Positions 1 to 10,523 of a stretch of 64,000 bases of DNA are shown here, piece after piece. The stretch covers positions 14,889,062-14,953,061 of the forward strand of contig OW203731.1 in assembly GCA_934045075.1 (NCBI GenBank), written 5' to 3'. The notes under the pieces are model-generated. The model was given only the letters and a program-made list of their open reading frames with translations. It did not search any database and was not told the origin of the DNA. Within the stretch, counting starts at the first letter, position 1. The number at the start of each line of letters is the position of its first letter. Both the position numbers and the translations under genes were made by a program. This DNA is from Yponomeuta sedellus. Taxonomy: Eukaryota > Arthropoda > Insecta > Lepidoptera > Yponomeutidae.

Positions 1-61
1 TTTTTATTTAGTTTTATTAGGGTAAACAAACAGTGGTAACAGCACCTTAAGTAACAATAAA

Positions 62-345
62 GTACGTTAAGTAGATAGATATCTATCTAGATAGAGAACA
101 CTTTATTGTACAACCAGGAAAAAGTATACAACCATGATTTCTAAAATCTAAGTAATAAGTAATTATACAATTGGCGGTGTTATCGCTAAGAGCGATCTTT
201 TCAGACAACCTTTGGATAGAGTGGATTGCGTGAAGAATATAGTCGGTAGGTGCATGTACTCGTACATAAATAATGTAACAAAATATATTGATACCAAATA
301 GCAAAAAAGTGCGAGAATATAATTGCCTAGCAACTCTTACCACGA
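62..345 (-). repeat. LINE 3'-end relic with tetranucleotide tail
   Basis: Read on the minus strand this ends in an AATAAAGTGTTC motif followed by a CTAT-type tetranucleotide run (62-93). The segment GGCGGTGTTATCGC...GCGATC (172-200) recurs at 6170-6215, 31380-31425 and, inverted, 5845-5900 and 40378-40400. It looks like the 3' untranslated end of a lepidopteran non-LTR element. No coding part is visible, and the family is inferred from recurrence only. Confidence 0.45.
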
Positions 346-590
346 ATTAGAGAAGATAAGATGAATAATAGATTAAACTTTACATCTACCTGATGCAAAA
401 TGCAAATTTATCCTGCAGATAAAATACAAGGTCGGAAAAGAAGTCACTTGCTATAGAACTTTTCTAAATAGATTCAGATAGGCGGCACCATAAATTTGTA
501 CCGAGCCGCCACATCACGAGTTACAGGGGCCGCAATGATAACCGACCTCTGATAGAAGATAGCACCACAAGAAGAAGATCTACTTAATAA

Positions 591-775
591 TGACGACCTC
601 TGTGACGCACCATGCAAGAGGTCTCGGGTTCGAACCCCAGCCGGGAACAAAATAAAAACTCCAGATCTTGGATGCTTACATGTTTGTGATGTCGTTGTTT
701 CTGGTTCCCACAACACAAGGGATCCTAGTGTGGGGCCAGAAGCAATGTATGTTTCTGTATGTAAATGTTATGTTA
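591..775 (+). mobile_element. tRNA-derived SINE with TGTTA tail (SINE-G), 5'-truncated
   Basis: A partial tRNA-like head carries the Pol III B box (GGTTCGAACCC, 629-639) and the head's 3' part. A body of about 120 bp follows, containing GTGATGTCGTTGTTTCTGG, and it ends in a TGTTATGTTA tail. The same body recurs at 1314-1483, 34899-35088, 36168-36320 and 40693-40866. tRNA head, unique body and short repeated tail are the usual SINE architecture. Confidence 0.7.
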
Positions 776-960
776 CGAGATGATTTTACACAGCGTCCAG
801 TGGAAACTGCACTCACACTAGATGGGTGAAGGGACCACTCGGGCGCTGCATAGTCTGGGACATTGATTGCAGATAGAGTATGCTTGCTCAGCGATCCGGA
901 CATCTTTTTCGGCCCAGCCCACAGGAAAGACAACCGACAGATATCGGAGTAGAGTAACTA
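776..960 (+). repeat. Interspersed repeat with CAGCGTCCAGTGG hairpin
   Basis: Contains GATGATTT, ACAGCGTCCAGTGG and ACTAGATGGGTGAAGG, then a GCCCACAGGAAAGAC block. Related copies lie at 9930-10020, 31834-31915, 50866-51037 and 55150-55245. The core can fold (AGCGTCCAGTGG against CCACT..GACGCT in better copies). It is probably an untranslated LINE segment, since one copy sits beside a GATA tail, but the class is not established. Confidence 0.4.
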
Positions 961-1313
961 ACAAATTAACAAGTAAGAAGACTGCTCCACATTGTACGTG
1001 AAATTGTCATAATAAAATACGAATTTTAGTTTTATGAAATTCAACCCTGCACCGTTTTTATTAATAAAACTTTGAAGATACGTGAAGAAATAGGGCGTGT
1101 GGTAATGTGTTTGTGTTTTTATGTAAGTTTGAATGTCTTTTATCTCTATTTAAACATACAAAAACAATATGTTTTGCTATAATTCATGCTCTAAAGATAG
1201 AAAAGGAGGCAGTAAAGACAATTATCTCATCATTAATTTTAACTTCTATAGGTACTTCGTTCCTAAAGTTTATCTTCATTGATTGTAACAACATTTATAA
1301 CATTAATATACAG
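961..1313. other. No recognised feature
   Basis: AT-rich; the 76-codon frame starting at 1107 is low in complexity and runs into the SINE at 1314. Confidence 0.5.
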
Positions 1314-1483
1314 CCATTACTTCTGGCCCCACACTAGGATACCCTCTGTCGTGGAAACCAGAAACAACGATATCACAAACATGTTAACATCCAAGGGCTG
1401 GGGTTTTTTTTCTCAAGCCGGGGTTCGAACCCGGGACCTCTCGCATGGTAGGCAGACGCGGTACCACTGCGCCACAGAGTTTT
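1314..1483 (-). mobile_element. tRNA-derived SINE (SINE-G), nearly complete
   Basis: Reads on the minus strand as a full tRNA-like head (1415-1483, B box complement GGTTCGAACCCGG) followed by the family body ending in CCAGAAG. The TGTTA tail has been lost. The head includes both an A-box-like region and a B box, which supports an internal Pol III promoter. Confidence 0.7.
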
Positions 1484-3627
1484 GTATTTTTATAGTACGT
1501 TAAGTCACTTAAATTTAACGTTACTTTATCAGGCAAGAAACAATTTCCCCATTTTTAGATTGGACATTAAATAATTCTTTACTGGATGAAAGTTGTGGCA
1601 GAATTTATACATAATTTCAGCTCTTGCCTGTATCACAGGCGAGGTAGGAATCCGTACTCCCGACGCGAAATTGGATAATTTATAACACTAAATTTTTAAT
1701 TTGTAATTTTTGTTTGAAATAATATGGTTATTTTAACTAACTGTTTGAGTAAACGTATTCATAGGTAACAAACATTGAGACGGCGCAGTTCATAATTATC
1801 GTTTTCAACGTGTCTGTATGCACAACGTGTGCATGTGAAAAGTGATTGTTAAAAAATCACAAAGAGGCCTACGTGTGTGTGGGCCATTGTTAGCATAAAC
1901 TAAGAATAGTATACAAGAACAATATTTAATTGTATTGTCTTATTTTACATACACACACACACTCACGCTCCTATCCTGAAAGAGTTGACAGTAACTAGGT
2001 CTTGTCACGACGATCCTGACAAATCTCATAAGTATCTTCTCTCTTTCTTGGAGAATATAACAACATGGATATAGTAGCCATACTCTTTCCGAAAGTCTTA
2101 GTTCAAAAATTGTGGCCATACTTTAGTTTTTATTTAATTTGGGTCTTATTAAGAAAACACGATCCCTTTACGACACTCGTCAGAGGCAGTTTGAATAATC
2201 TGTTGTTACGTTTTTCCGTTTCTCATAGACCACTTAAATTGCAGCTGAGGACTGTTTTAAGAAATCGTGTTTGAATAAGTATGTTAGTTTTTAATAGAAT
2301 AAAAAGGAATTAAACGTTCTGAAAAACCTCTATATTTTTTGTTTGAAATTATCAGTGTCTCCTTGAGTGGACCTTCTGTAGAATATTTCTGTTGATGTTT
2401 TGATTTCAAAGAAAACGCATTCAGTCAGTCCATGGCCCGTTCGCGTAGAACTGAATACGAATTACAAATTAAAAACAATGTATTTCTCTTCTTGAAAATG
2501 CATTTCGTTAAACAATTTGAATGCAATGAACGGACAAAGTATACATTTTTAAAAATCATAAGAGTTTCAACGCATAAAAATGTATAGGTTGAACTCTATC
2601 TGCATTATTATTACTAAAATTCTTTATTGTTAAAAAATTATGCTATATGGCATTATTTACCAGGTTACCTACGTTTTGGATACAAGCTTAGCAGTTCATA
2701 ATATCAGATAGGTACTCGTTAATTTATTTAGATCAAAATAATTACAAGAAATGTACTTCCTTTAAAATACATCGTTAAGTTCAACGTGATGAGGAAGTTT
2801 GTAACCATGTAACAGTGCAAACCTCTTAAATACTGTCGATCATTTTTTAAATTTAAAATTACGTCACTTATTTTTAAGATTTCCTTGACTTTTTGGCAGT
2901 ACTACTTAAAATTTTAACTAGACCCGACTATTAAATCTTCCTTTACCTGCTTATTCTGTTATTTATCAAGTTTTCTGTTCATATCATGATAAAATAAATA
3001 AAACACAGAGTTGAAGTCGTTCCCGTTTTGTTATTTAAAAAACGCTTTACAACCTCACAACCGATTTGTATGGCGCATTTTTGAACCATGTGAATGCAAA
3101 GATGACTCTTCGGCGGGCTTTATCATGAAAAAAACCATGTATTAGACGCCGAGAATACTCAATACTCAATAATTTATTGCATTCCACAAGTATATACAGA
3201 TGACATAGCTTAAAATATGCATCTTTGTGGACCCTGTAGGGCACACAATATTATAAATTATAGAAGGCCTTTATAAACTAGGCCTATGACATTTTAATTC
3301 TAATTACCTTTTAACATTTCCTCTCCGTTTATTTTGAAACATGGTGCAAGTTCTATATTTTTATATTTGAAATGAATTGAACAGAATAACTCCTTAAACA
3401 AGGGCAGGATATTGACCATGGTATCTACGTATCCTAACGAGACTTTCTCCAAAGTCTTTCGAGTCCTTTTCGTCCCAAAATAAGACTGAAGACGAAGGTG
3501 ACATATCAAAGTAAAAGTACAATAAATGCCAGACATTCTCGCAATTGAAACCTTTATCAAAGTTGACTACGATCTTTAGTGAAATAAACATAAATTCAAA
3601 TACGGGTTCTTCAACCTCTTTGGATTT
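1484..3627. other. No recognised gene or repeat
   Basis: AT-rich sequence with a short AC run near 1950-1963. The frames inside are short (under 90 codons), have no recognisable domain and show no coding bias that I can see. Confidence 0.5.
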
Positions 3628-3863
3628 GACATCAACCCATTGTGTGTCCCCACTCCTAGGGCACGGGTCTCTTCCTGCATCGCAGGAAGCTAAGGCCTTA
3701 CTCCACCACGGGGGCCAAGTCCGGGTTGGTGGAGGATTGTAAGGCAGTGGCAGGCCTTACTGTCAGAGGTTATCAAGCCATCCATAAAGCTTCTGACATC
3801 GCTTAACGACTGCCATTAAATGATAGCCAGCACCAACGGCTAAGCGTGCCTCGCAAAGCACAG
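3628..3863 (-). mobile_element. 5S-SINE, 5'-truncated copy
   Basis: On the minus strand this is the 3' two-thirds of the 5S-SINE: GGCACGTTAAGCC-type, GTCAGAGG and CACCAACCCGGACTTGG-type blocks, a small inverted motif around CCTGCATCGCAGG, and the terminal CC-ACTGC-GGG region. The 5S-like head is missing. Poly-type tail not evident. Confidence 0.65.
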
Positions 3864-4544
3864 AGAAATACCTTTGTGGATAAAAACATTTAAACAAGAA
3901 GTTCTTTATTTTAATTTGTGATGTTCTATTTGACACGAGCCACGAGTTTATCGGATTATTAGAGAGGGTTCTGAGAAATTTTCGTGAGAATAAAGCCGCC
4001 TGAGAATTCTCATTTGTGTTACCCAAAAGGTACGCTGGCACGCAGGCTTACAGGTATTATTATGAATGAAAATATGTTTTTATTATCCGCCGCAAAATAG
4101 GCTTTTCCTTTCGCCCCGGGAAAAGGTTACCGAGAAATAATGACTGAAGGCTCTACCAGTGTTTTATTGTTACTTTACATTGTTAAATTAGTCCTACGCA
4201 CAATGAGGAATCATAAAGCGTTTTACACCCTTGTATAATGGTTATTGTTTCAGATTACGCTGAACTTGAATTTTCGTATTCTAAGTAGACAATTGTCGTC
4301 CGAAAATGACCATTATTAGCGTTTGAGAAGAAATTGTTTTGCTGTCGCTTTCATCTTAAGGTCCGTCTCTACATGAGAAACTAGTCTGCGGCCCAGCCAG
4401 CCTAATTGAACCGTATCCTTCAGTTGCCTGTCCTTGCAGCCAGTGTGTGTAAAATCACTATTGATACAATGAAAAAAAAAATCTTTCGCAAATTGGTATC
4501 AATCAAGTATCACACATTTTTCTATGTTTTTTGTCTTGATTGTA
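3864..4544. other. No recognised feature
   Basis: No repeat shared with the rest of the window and no credible frame seen. Confidence 0.45.
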
Positions 4545-4810
4545 GAGAGCGGTGGTAGCGCAACGATAGAACGCCGTCCTCACATTCGGGAGGCGGTGGG
4601 TTCGAACTCTGGCATGTACGAATTGTGAAGTTATAGTAGCAAAATCATCTGCTAACCGTAAGGAAAATATCGTGAGGGAACCTAAGTGTCTAAGTTGGTC
4701 AAATACCTCAGGGCTAGAAATTCCCAATTCGCGGAGGGCACGCGTAGTAATAAACCTATGCTCTCTTTCTGAGAGAAGACCTGTGACCTGTAGTGGGACG
4801 TATAGGGGTT
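4545..4810 (+). mobile_element. tRNA-derived SINE of the common lepidopteran type (SINE-H), near full length
   Basis: Head: GCGGTGGTAGCGCAA (A-box region) and GGTTCGAACTC (B box) at 4549-4614. Body: GGAAAATATCGTGAGGGAAC, an AAATACCTCAG motif, GGGCACGCGT, a CTCTCTTTCTGAGAGAAG palindrome, and the end TAGTGGGACGTATAGG. The AACATCGTGAGGAAACC and GGGACGTATAGG blocks are familiar from lepidopteran SINEs. Other copies or pieces lie at 10523, 11812, 37810, 41270, 43562, 49001, 54798 and 62170. Confidence 0.75.
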
Positions 4811-5221
4811 ACTAAAAAAATTGTAATCCCAAAATGAGGTACTTTACTTTAACAATTCGAGGTAGATACATAGCGTAGCAATGTCTTCTTGTTAACCTGT
4901 GGGTTAATCGGTTTGCAATGATTATTGAATTTGCATAGTAAACTATAAAGTTTGTAAATTATTTGTTTACAAATTGAAAGTTTACAAATTATAGAGTTTG
5001 AAATAAAAGTTTATTGAAGATTTTTTTTTCATTCACAAATCAGCGTCATTGTGCACTATTTGTTCCTTTTTTAACGTAACGATCCACTGTCACCTTAAAT
5101 AAATACCCTTACATTTTGGATAAAGAGATACAATTTATATATTACTGAAGCCAGCAGAACATAGATCCAATTAAACATACCGTTAATTACGCCGCCAAGA
5201 AATGAACACAAATAGTCGATT
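4811..5221. other. No recognised feature
   Basis: AT-rich. TTTACAAATT recurs imperfectly and inverted around 4950-5005, consistent with simple sequence drift. Confidence 0.45.
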
Positions 5222-5584
5222 CCAGAAGCGCTCGTGGTCTAGTAGAACCTAGGGATTAGAATCAATCACTTAGTTTAAGCAAGAACAGATGTGGTCCGGT
5301 GCTGGACGGGTGACCATCCCGTTATTACTGCTAGTGGCATTATTTTCGAGCGCCTCCGTGCTTCACAAGGCACGTTAAGCCGTTGGTGCCAGCTGTCGTG
5401 CAATGACAGTCGTTAACCCATGCCACAGGCCTTATGGGCATGATAACGTCTTACAGTAAGGCCCGCCACTGTCTTTCAGTCCTCCATCAGCCCGGACTTG
5501 GCCCCCGTGGTGGAGTATGGCCTTCCTGCGATGCAGGATGAGACCCATTCCCCAGCAGTGGGGACATACAAAAGGTTGATACCA
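5222..5584 (+). mobile_element. 5S-SINE, full length with target-site duplication
   Basis: Starts GAAGCGCTCGTGG and has a 5S rRNA-like head: TTTAAGCAAGAACAG, GGTGCTGGACGGGTGACC. A conserved body (GTTAAGCCGTTGGTGCC, CCCGGACTTGGCCCCCGTGG) follows, then the 3' end CCCCAGCAGTGGGGACATAC and GGTTGATA. It is flanked by direct 8-bp AGTCGATT at 5214-5221 and 5585-5592, as expected for target-primed insertion. Confidence 0.75.
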
Positions 5585-5844
5585 AGTCGATTTCATCGTT
5601 TTATTACAAACTGTTTTACAGACTAACAAATTGAGCGGTTGAAATATCTCCTGCCACCGGCATTTCCGTTGCAGCATTTAATTGGAAAAAAGTATAAAAT
5701 AAAATAAAAGCTGCTTGTAGCTTAGTAGAGGTTAGTGAATTTATACAGTTTTGTAGAGCCAAAAGTTGATTGACCTCTTTCTGACAACTTTTCATTAGGC
5801 TTCCGTCGTCAACCCTATAAAATAAATTAATCAACTCTATCCAT

Positions 5845-6045
5845 CCTAAGGTTATCTAGAAGATATCGTTTTTAGTGATAAGACCACCAATTGTGTATGG
5901 CAAAGCTCAGATACGTAAGCCTCGTTTTTTAATTAGTCACGACTATGTCCCACCACTGGGCAAAGTACTGCAAGCCTTTTAATGTAATTTATTTTTTGGT
6001 CTGTACAAAAAGAGTTCTAATTTGATCTAATCTAATCTAATCAAC
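5845..6045 (+). repeat. LINE 3' untranslated end with TCTAA-type tail
   Basis: Carries GATAAGACCACC (plus-strand form of the GGCGGTCTTATCGC block) and ends in CTAATCTAATCTAATC after a GTTCTAATTTGATC segment. The similar end at 40378-40465 also finishes AAAGTGTTCTAATCTAATC. Short pentanucleotide tails are typical of some insect non-LTR elements. Nothing coding remains. Confidence 0.45.
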
Positions 6046-6154
6046 CAGGAACCAGAATGTAGTTTTTAGTGAATTCAGCAACACCTATAGAAAGTTAGCG
6101 AAATATAGATAGATTTATCGTACATAAAAAGGAAATTACCCCGATATTTCTTAA

Positions 6155-6225
6155 CGTAAGAGTACAGACGGCGGCGGCCTAATCACTAAAAGTGATATCT
6201 TCTAGACAACCTTTAGATGCACCGG
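6155..6225 (-). repeat. Fragment of the same LINE 3' end
   Basis: GGCGGCGGCCTAATCACTAAAAGTGATATC-like block (6170-6200), inverted relative to 5845-5900. Confidence 0.35.
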
Positions 6226-6303
6226 AGCAATGTATTGGAGAAGGAAGTAGATGTACAAATAAATCAAATTATTTCAGATATACATGCTTAGTTAAGAAAA
6301 TAT

Positions 6304-7188
6304 AGTATTTTCTAAGGTTAACACGAGCAGTAGACATAATTAAAACTGTTTTTATACGGATTTATGCTCGTTTATTATTTTTTTACAATTTTCTAACGTT
6401 TCGGCACTTTTTTAGGTGCCGTGGTCCCGGATGACTGAGGTGACGGGTGTCTTTTACAAAGCATTAACGGTTAGTTTACTACCCTCGGCAAAAATTACAA
6501 AAGTTAATTATGATGTTACGTTCCAAAATAGGCAAACCAATTATTTTTTATATAAAGTCAACAATATTGAATATTAGTAATTGAAGTTAAAATTAAATTT
6601 AAAAGCGCTCTGGTAGATCTGCAGTCAGCGAACATACACTTAGCGGTACCAACCACATTTCGATAAAGTTAAAGTTATACATTTCGATAAAGTTAAAGTT
6701 CTAGCCCGAGAAGACCGTTTCTTCCCTAGAATGATACGCGAGGCAATAGAGATCCGCCGGCATCCAAATTTTAATGGATATCGTAGTTGGAACATACTGG
6801 TAGCATGGGAACCAGTGCTTAAGTGCATGAGACCCCCTTGCTAGAAGTGTGACTGTAGAGTAAAAAATAAATTTAATTTCAATTAATAATCAGTATTTTT
6901 AAGTTCATGTAAAGTAATTAGTTTATAAATTGAATTTTAACTTCAATTACTAATAATAAATATTGTTGACTTTATATAAAAAATAATTGGTTTGCCTATT
7001 TTCGAACGTAACTTCATAATTAACTTTTGTAATTTTTGCCGAGGGTAGTAAACTAACCGTTAATGCTTTCTAAAAGACGCCCGTCACCTCAGTCATCCGG
7101 GACCACGGCACCTGAAAAAGTGCCGAAACGTTGAAAAAATTTAAAAAATGTAATAAACGAGCATAAATCCGTATAAAAACAGTTTTAA
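6304..7188 (+). mobile_element. Penelope-like retroelement remnant between long inverted arms
   Basis: The left arm (about 6336-6600) and right arm (about 6920-7187) are inverted copies of each other over roughly 260 bp. Both carry CATAAATCCGTATAAAAAC, the hairpin GGCACC..GGTGCC and CCGAAACGT. A C-terminal Penelope-type coding fragment lies between them. TTAAGAAAATAT (12 bp) is directly repeated at 6292-6303 and 7189-7200, so the whole unit inserted once. Penelope-like elements are known for terminal repeats in odd orientations. Assignment rests on the coding fragment and arm layout; no GIY-YIG or RT domain is left. Confidence 0.6.
6650..6844 (+). pseudogene. C-terminal fragment of a Penelope-like protein
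   Basis: The frame ending at the TAG at 6842-6844 encodes KVLAREDRFFPRMIREAIEI, then RRHPNFN and WEPVL. REAIEI...H..NFN...W.PVL is the signature I associate with the end of Penelope-like polyproteins, beyond the GIY-YIG nuclease. Upstream, eight codons (HFDKVKV plus one) are duplicated in frame as a 24-bp direct repeat at about 6654-6700. The RT and catalytic nuclease are absent, so it cannot be active. Confidence 0.6.
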
Positions 7189-7462
7189 TTAAGAAAATAT
7201 GTAGTAGTTAATTTAAAAACCTTCATCACGTTACGCGATTCTATTGGAAATTCATTTTTCAATCTGATCTTTACTACTTCACTCAATCCTTATCGACTTG
7301 AGTCATCAGTCTGGCTCTTGAGCTGTCTGTGCGATCGAGTGACTGATGCAAACGAAGTCAATAACTCGGGCTGAAGTATAGATCTTGTGCCGCGAAGATG
7401 TCTAAGTACTTTTATTTTCTGAGAAGATCGTTAGACCAGTTTGAGACCAGACCAGAAAATAA

Positions 7463-7719
7463 ATATATACTTCTTAATAGCGATATCATTCCGATGTAAA
7501 ACTTAACTGCAAAGTTGGTACTCGGGGCTACAAGTGATGCAAAAACTTCAGTACGTAATACAAAGAGTATTGTAAAGAGGTTCGAAATTTCACTGATGTC
7601 GGTAATCGCCCATAAGCTCAGTTGGAAGAGCGCTGGCACGGTTAACCAGAGGACTCGGGTTCGAGTCCTGGTATGGGGGGAATTTTTAGCCTCTAAATAA
7701 GTTTTATATATATATACTT
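7463..7719 (+). mobile_element. TLF element, monomeric copy
   Basis: A single TLF unit (7473-7709) flanked by direct ATATATACTT at 7463-7472 and 7710-7719. Order: an upstream part of about 130 bp (GCGATATCATTCCGATGTAA, TACGTAATAC, GAGGTTCGAAATTTCAC), then a tRNA-like domain (about 7607-7679) with A box AAGCTCAGTTGG and B box GGTTCGAGTCC, then AATTTTTAGCCTCTAAATAAG. It differs from the other copies at many sites, so it is older. It shows the unit can exist without its inverted partner. The AT-rich TSD could be inflated by chance. Confidence 0.65.
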
Positions 7720-9234
7720 GTTTGTTATAATAATCCAGCGGAAAATTCCTGCATACGTTAAATGCTCTACTCACTACCTCCATATCAATAAAACACCTAT
7801 TTTTACCAATTATCAAGCATACTGTCAAGCTCTACCTTAGTTCTGGGACTAAATACACAGATTGTAATACTCAATTTATTTCTATGAAGGATCCTTTTGA
7901 GTATGTCTCTTAAAACTGTAAAGCTTACTTCTCAACTAAAACATTTAGCCTTGAAGTCAATTACCATAGGAGTTGTCTCACGATGCGTAGTATAACTTTA
8001 CTTAGTGACCTCATGCTCCTTAAGATGAATTTAAAGGTTCAGATCACCAGACTGTAGGGTTGCTAACACAAAATGAGTGCACAGTCCAGCGCGTAATGAT
8101 CACGCAAATTAATTACAGCTGCTGAAAATAGGCTCAGCGTTTTAAATAAGAATTAAGATTGATCTGTGTGGTTGCTTTTAGTCCGCATTTGCATATGGGC
8201 ATTGGACACTGTAGGGGTAAAGAAAAGTTACGTAGAAGATCCATTTCATCTTGGAAGCTTTTAGCCCGCAAATAAATCATACATTTATGGGCAAATTTAT
8301 TTGCGAGTTTGAATTTTACTTTGTAGTAAAAGCTGTTCATATTAATGTTTAGATCCGACTTTTCATATGAGTACGGGAATTTAACTAACCCCAGTAATTC
8401 ACATAAAATTAATTTAGATGGTCATGCAACTTCGATTCCACCCAGCACAATTTTTGATTTTTTGTTTATCGCACTTTTTTGCTTAACGGAGTAGTAGTTT
8501 TGTAAGTAAGTGTGACGTCTGTTTGAAGTTGGTTTGTTACATTGGACACAGCGACTGTAACCTGTGCCAAGAATGCAAGACATTTTGCCTTGTTAGTTGA
8601 AAATGGTAGAGAAATAACAGTTCCGCTGGACTAATATTTACTATGTTTGGGACTTATTTTCTGCCGCCTATTTAGACTTATTTATATTCTAAACAAAATG
8701 TTATTAATTTATTAAGTCAGTATTTAACTGTTTGTTGATGAAGCGAAGGTGATCTGTCAGGATCGTGGCATCTGGCAGTCTCTGCCTACCCCTCTGGGAT
8801 ACAGACGTGAGGTTATTTATGTATGTATGTATTAACTGTTTGTGTACCAGCTGCTACTATTTGTAATAGTCACTTTTACTTTACAAGGGTTTGGTTTATT
8901 TGCTTTGGTAGAATATCAGCAGATCTGAATTATCAAGTGAATGTTTTCAAGAGAAAAAGCTAACAATTTATTTGTTAATTTTTCTCCAAATTTTATTTCA
9001 TAACACATTTACTTTATTAACAGTTTTGTACATACTTGTCATATTATGGGATCTTGTTTTATTTATTAATCGAATTTTAAGTGCATTTAAATTGTGTAAA
9101 ACTTAATTGAATTATGAATTAGATGGGTATTAACATTTTTAAACAACTGTTTTACTAAAACTTGGACCTGAGTTGTCTGAATAAATAAATTGATTATGAT
9201 TTTAAATGTGTTAAACACTACACAGTTGTCGCCG
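7720..9234. other. No recognised gene; one short dispersed motif
   Basis: AT-rich. At 8775-8815, TCTGCCTACCCCTCTGGGAT precedes ACAGACGTGAGG. This motif recurs at about 24536-24560 and 28320-28345 (inverted), 32008-32072 (twice in tandem) and 55876-55912, so it is probably part of a dispersed repeat. Confidence 0.45.
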
Positions 9235-9345
9235 TTTATTTTAATACATCTTTGTCTTTCAAAGAATCTTTAATGTTTTTAAAGGCTTTTTTGCACAGAG
9301 TGTGCGTACACATTTCTTAAGCCGTGCCGGAGGTAACTCCAATCT
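9235..9345 (-). repeat. Jockey-like LINE tail fragment
   Basis: Minus-strand similarity to the last coding segment of the LINE at 23400-23930: GCACAGAGTGTGCGTACACATTT corresponds to the block near 23495-23520, with CCTTTAATGTT-type sequence before it. Short and diverged. Confidence 0.4.
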
Positions 9346-9359
9346 TGAAGAATCTTGTT

Positions 9360-9445
9360 GTAGTATTATTTTATTTTTATTCTTTATTGCACTTATTACA
9401 TGAGTAAATGTAAAAGGGCGTGCTTAATGCAAGAAGCATTCTCTT
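9360..9445 (-). repeat. LINE 3' untranslated fragment
   Basis: TTCTTTATTGCACTTATTAC and ATGAGTAAATG recur at 54352-54412. On the minus strand this reads CATTTACTCAT...GCAATAAAG, a polyadenylation-like LINE end. Confidence 0.4.
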
Positions 9446-9461
9446 CCAGCAAACCTTTGGT

Positions 9462-9852
9462 GTTGAAGAGACTACACTATTTTTTATTTTTAATGCACTA
9501 ACCCGTGCTAAGGAACAAATAGGTTTTTAAATTTGTTCCTTAGCACGGGTTAGTGCATTAAAAATAAAAAATAGTGTAATCATGTGGGTACAGTGATATC
9601 GTTCCGATGTTAAACCTAACTGCAAAGTAGGTAGTCGGGGCTGTAAGTAATGCAATTTGCTTAAGTCAGATGTCGCTGCCTGTACGTAATACAGAGAATA
9701 TTGTAAAGAGGTTCGAAATTTCACTGATGCCGTGAGTCGCCCATTGGCTCAATTGGTAGAGCGCTGGTACGGATAGCCAGAGGTTGCGGGTTCGAATACC
9801 GGCATGGGTGAAATTTTTAGCCTCTAAATAGGTTTTTAAAGTTGAAGAGACT
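9462..9852 (+). mobile_element. TLF element with inverted tail, 12-bp target-site duplication
   Basis: Insertion 9474-9840 between direct GTTGAAGAGACT at 9462-9473 and 9841-9852. The left end is an inverted copy of the family tail (9474-9520), then a short turn, then the same tail forward (from 9530) running into one complete unit. The tRNA-like domain is at about 9738-9810 (A box TGGCTCAATTGG, B box GGTTCGAATAC) and is followed by T5 and GCCTCTAAATAGG. This is an inverted dimer in which the left unit is reduced to its tail. Confidence 0.8.
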
Positions 9853-9929
9853 GGCAAAGGGAAGTGCAGAAAAAGTAGTACCTTCTGACTTTGGCCTATG
9901 CGTGTACGTAACGAAATGCTTTAAACAGC

Positions 9930-10020
9930 ATATAGTGGCACCTTCACTAACTAGATGGGTGAAGGTGCCACTAGGCCAGTTAGAGGCGCAAGTACCTGGG
10001 ACATTTTTTTATCGACTAGG
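9930..10020 (+). repeat. Diverged CAGCGTCCAGTGG-family fragment with hairpin
   Basis: TAGTGGCACCTTCAC at 9933 pairs with GTGAAGGTGCCACTA ending near 9973. The intervening ACTAGATGGG matches the family at 776 and 31834. Confidence 0.4.
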
Positions 10021-10141
10021 CACAAAGTAGGCTGTAGAACATTTTACTGTGACCCATAAGAGATGTATTAACTTTCACAAGTCTAAAACGTGGAGATGAC
10101 AGTTTATGATTTTCACTGAGTAGTAAAGTCATGATGTAGTC

Positions 10142-10523
10142 ATAAAGTTACGGAAGCGCTCGTGGCCTAGTCGAACCGAGTGATTGGAATCAATCACTCA
10201 ATTTAAGCAACAACAGGCGCGGTCAGGTGCGGTATGGGTGACCGTCCCGTAACTACCGCTAGTGGCATTTTTCCGAGCGCTTCCGTGCTTTGCAAGGCAG
10301 TCGTTTCATGTAATGGCAGTCGTTAAGCCATGTCAGATGCCTTATGGACGGCTTGAAAACTTCTGACAGTAAGGCCCGCCACTGTCTTACAAACCTCCAC
10401 CAATCCGGACATGGCCCCCGTGATGGAGCATGGCCTAACCTTCCTGCAACGCAGGAAGAGACCCGTGCCGCAGCAGTGGGGACATACAGGGTCGAAATCG
10501 AAATCGAATCGAATAAAGTTACG
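10142..10523 (+). mobile_element. 5S-SINE, full length with 11-bp target-site duplication
   Basis: Element 10153-10512. The 5S-like head reads TTTAAGCAACAACAGGCGCG, GTCAGGTGCG, ATGGGTGACCG. The body and CAGCAGTGGGGACATAC end are intact, followed by a CGAAAT-type tail (TCGAAATCGAAATCGAATCG). ATAAAGTTACG is directly repeated at 10142-10152 and 10513-10523. One of the best copies in the window. Confidence 0.8.

Noticed and set aside
6340..6480. Hammerhead ribozyme in the Penelope-like arms (GGCACC hairpin followed by GAAACG)
   Set aside because: Penelope-like elements can carry hammerheads, and GAAAC after a stem is suggestive. But no CTGANGA core lies on the 5' side of the stem in either arm or in the copy at 35538.
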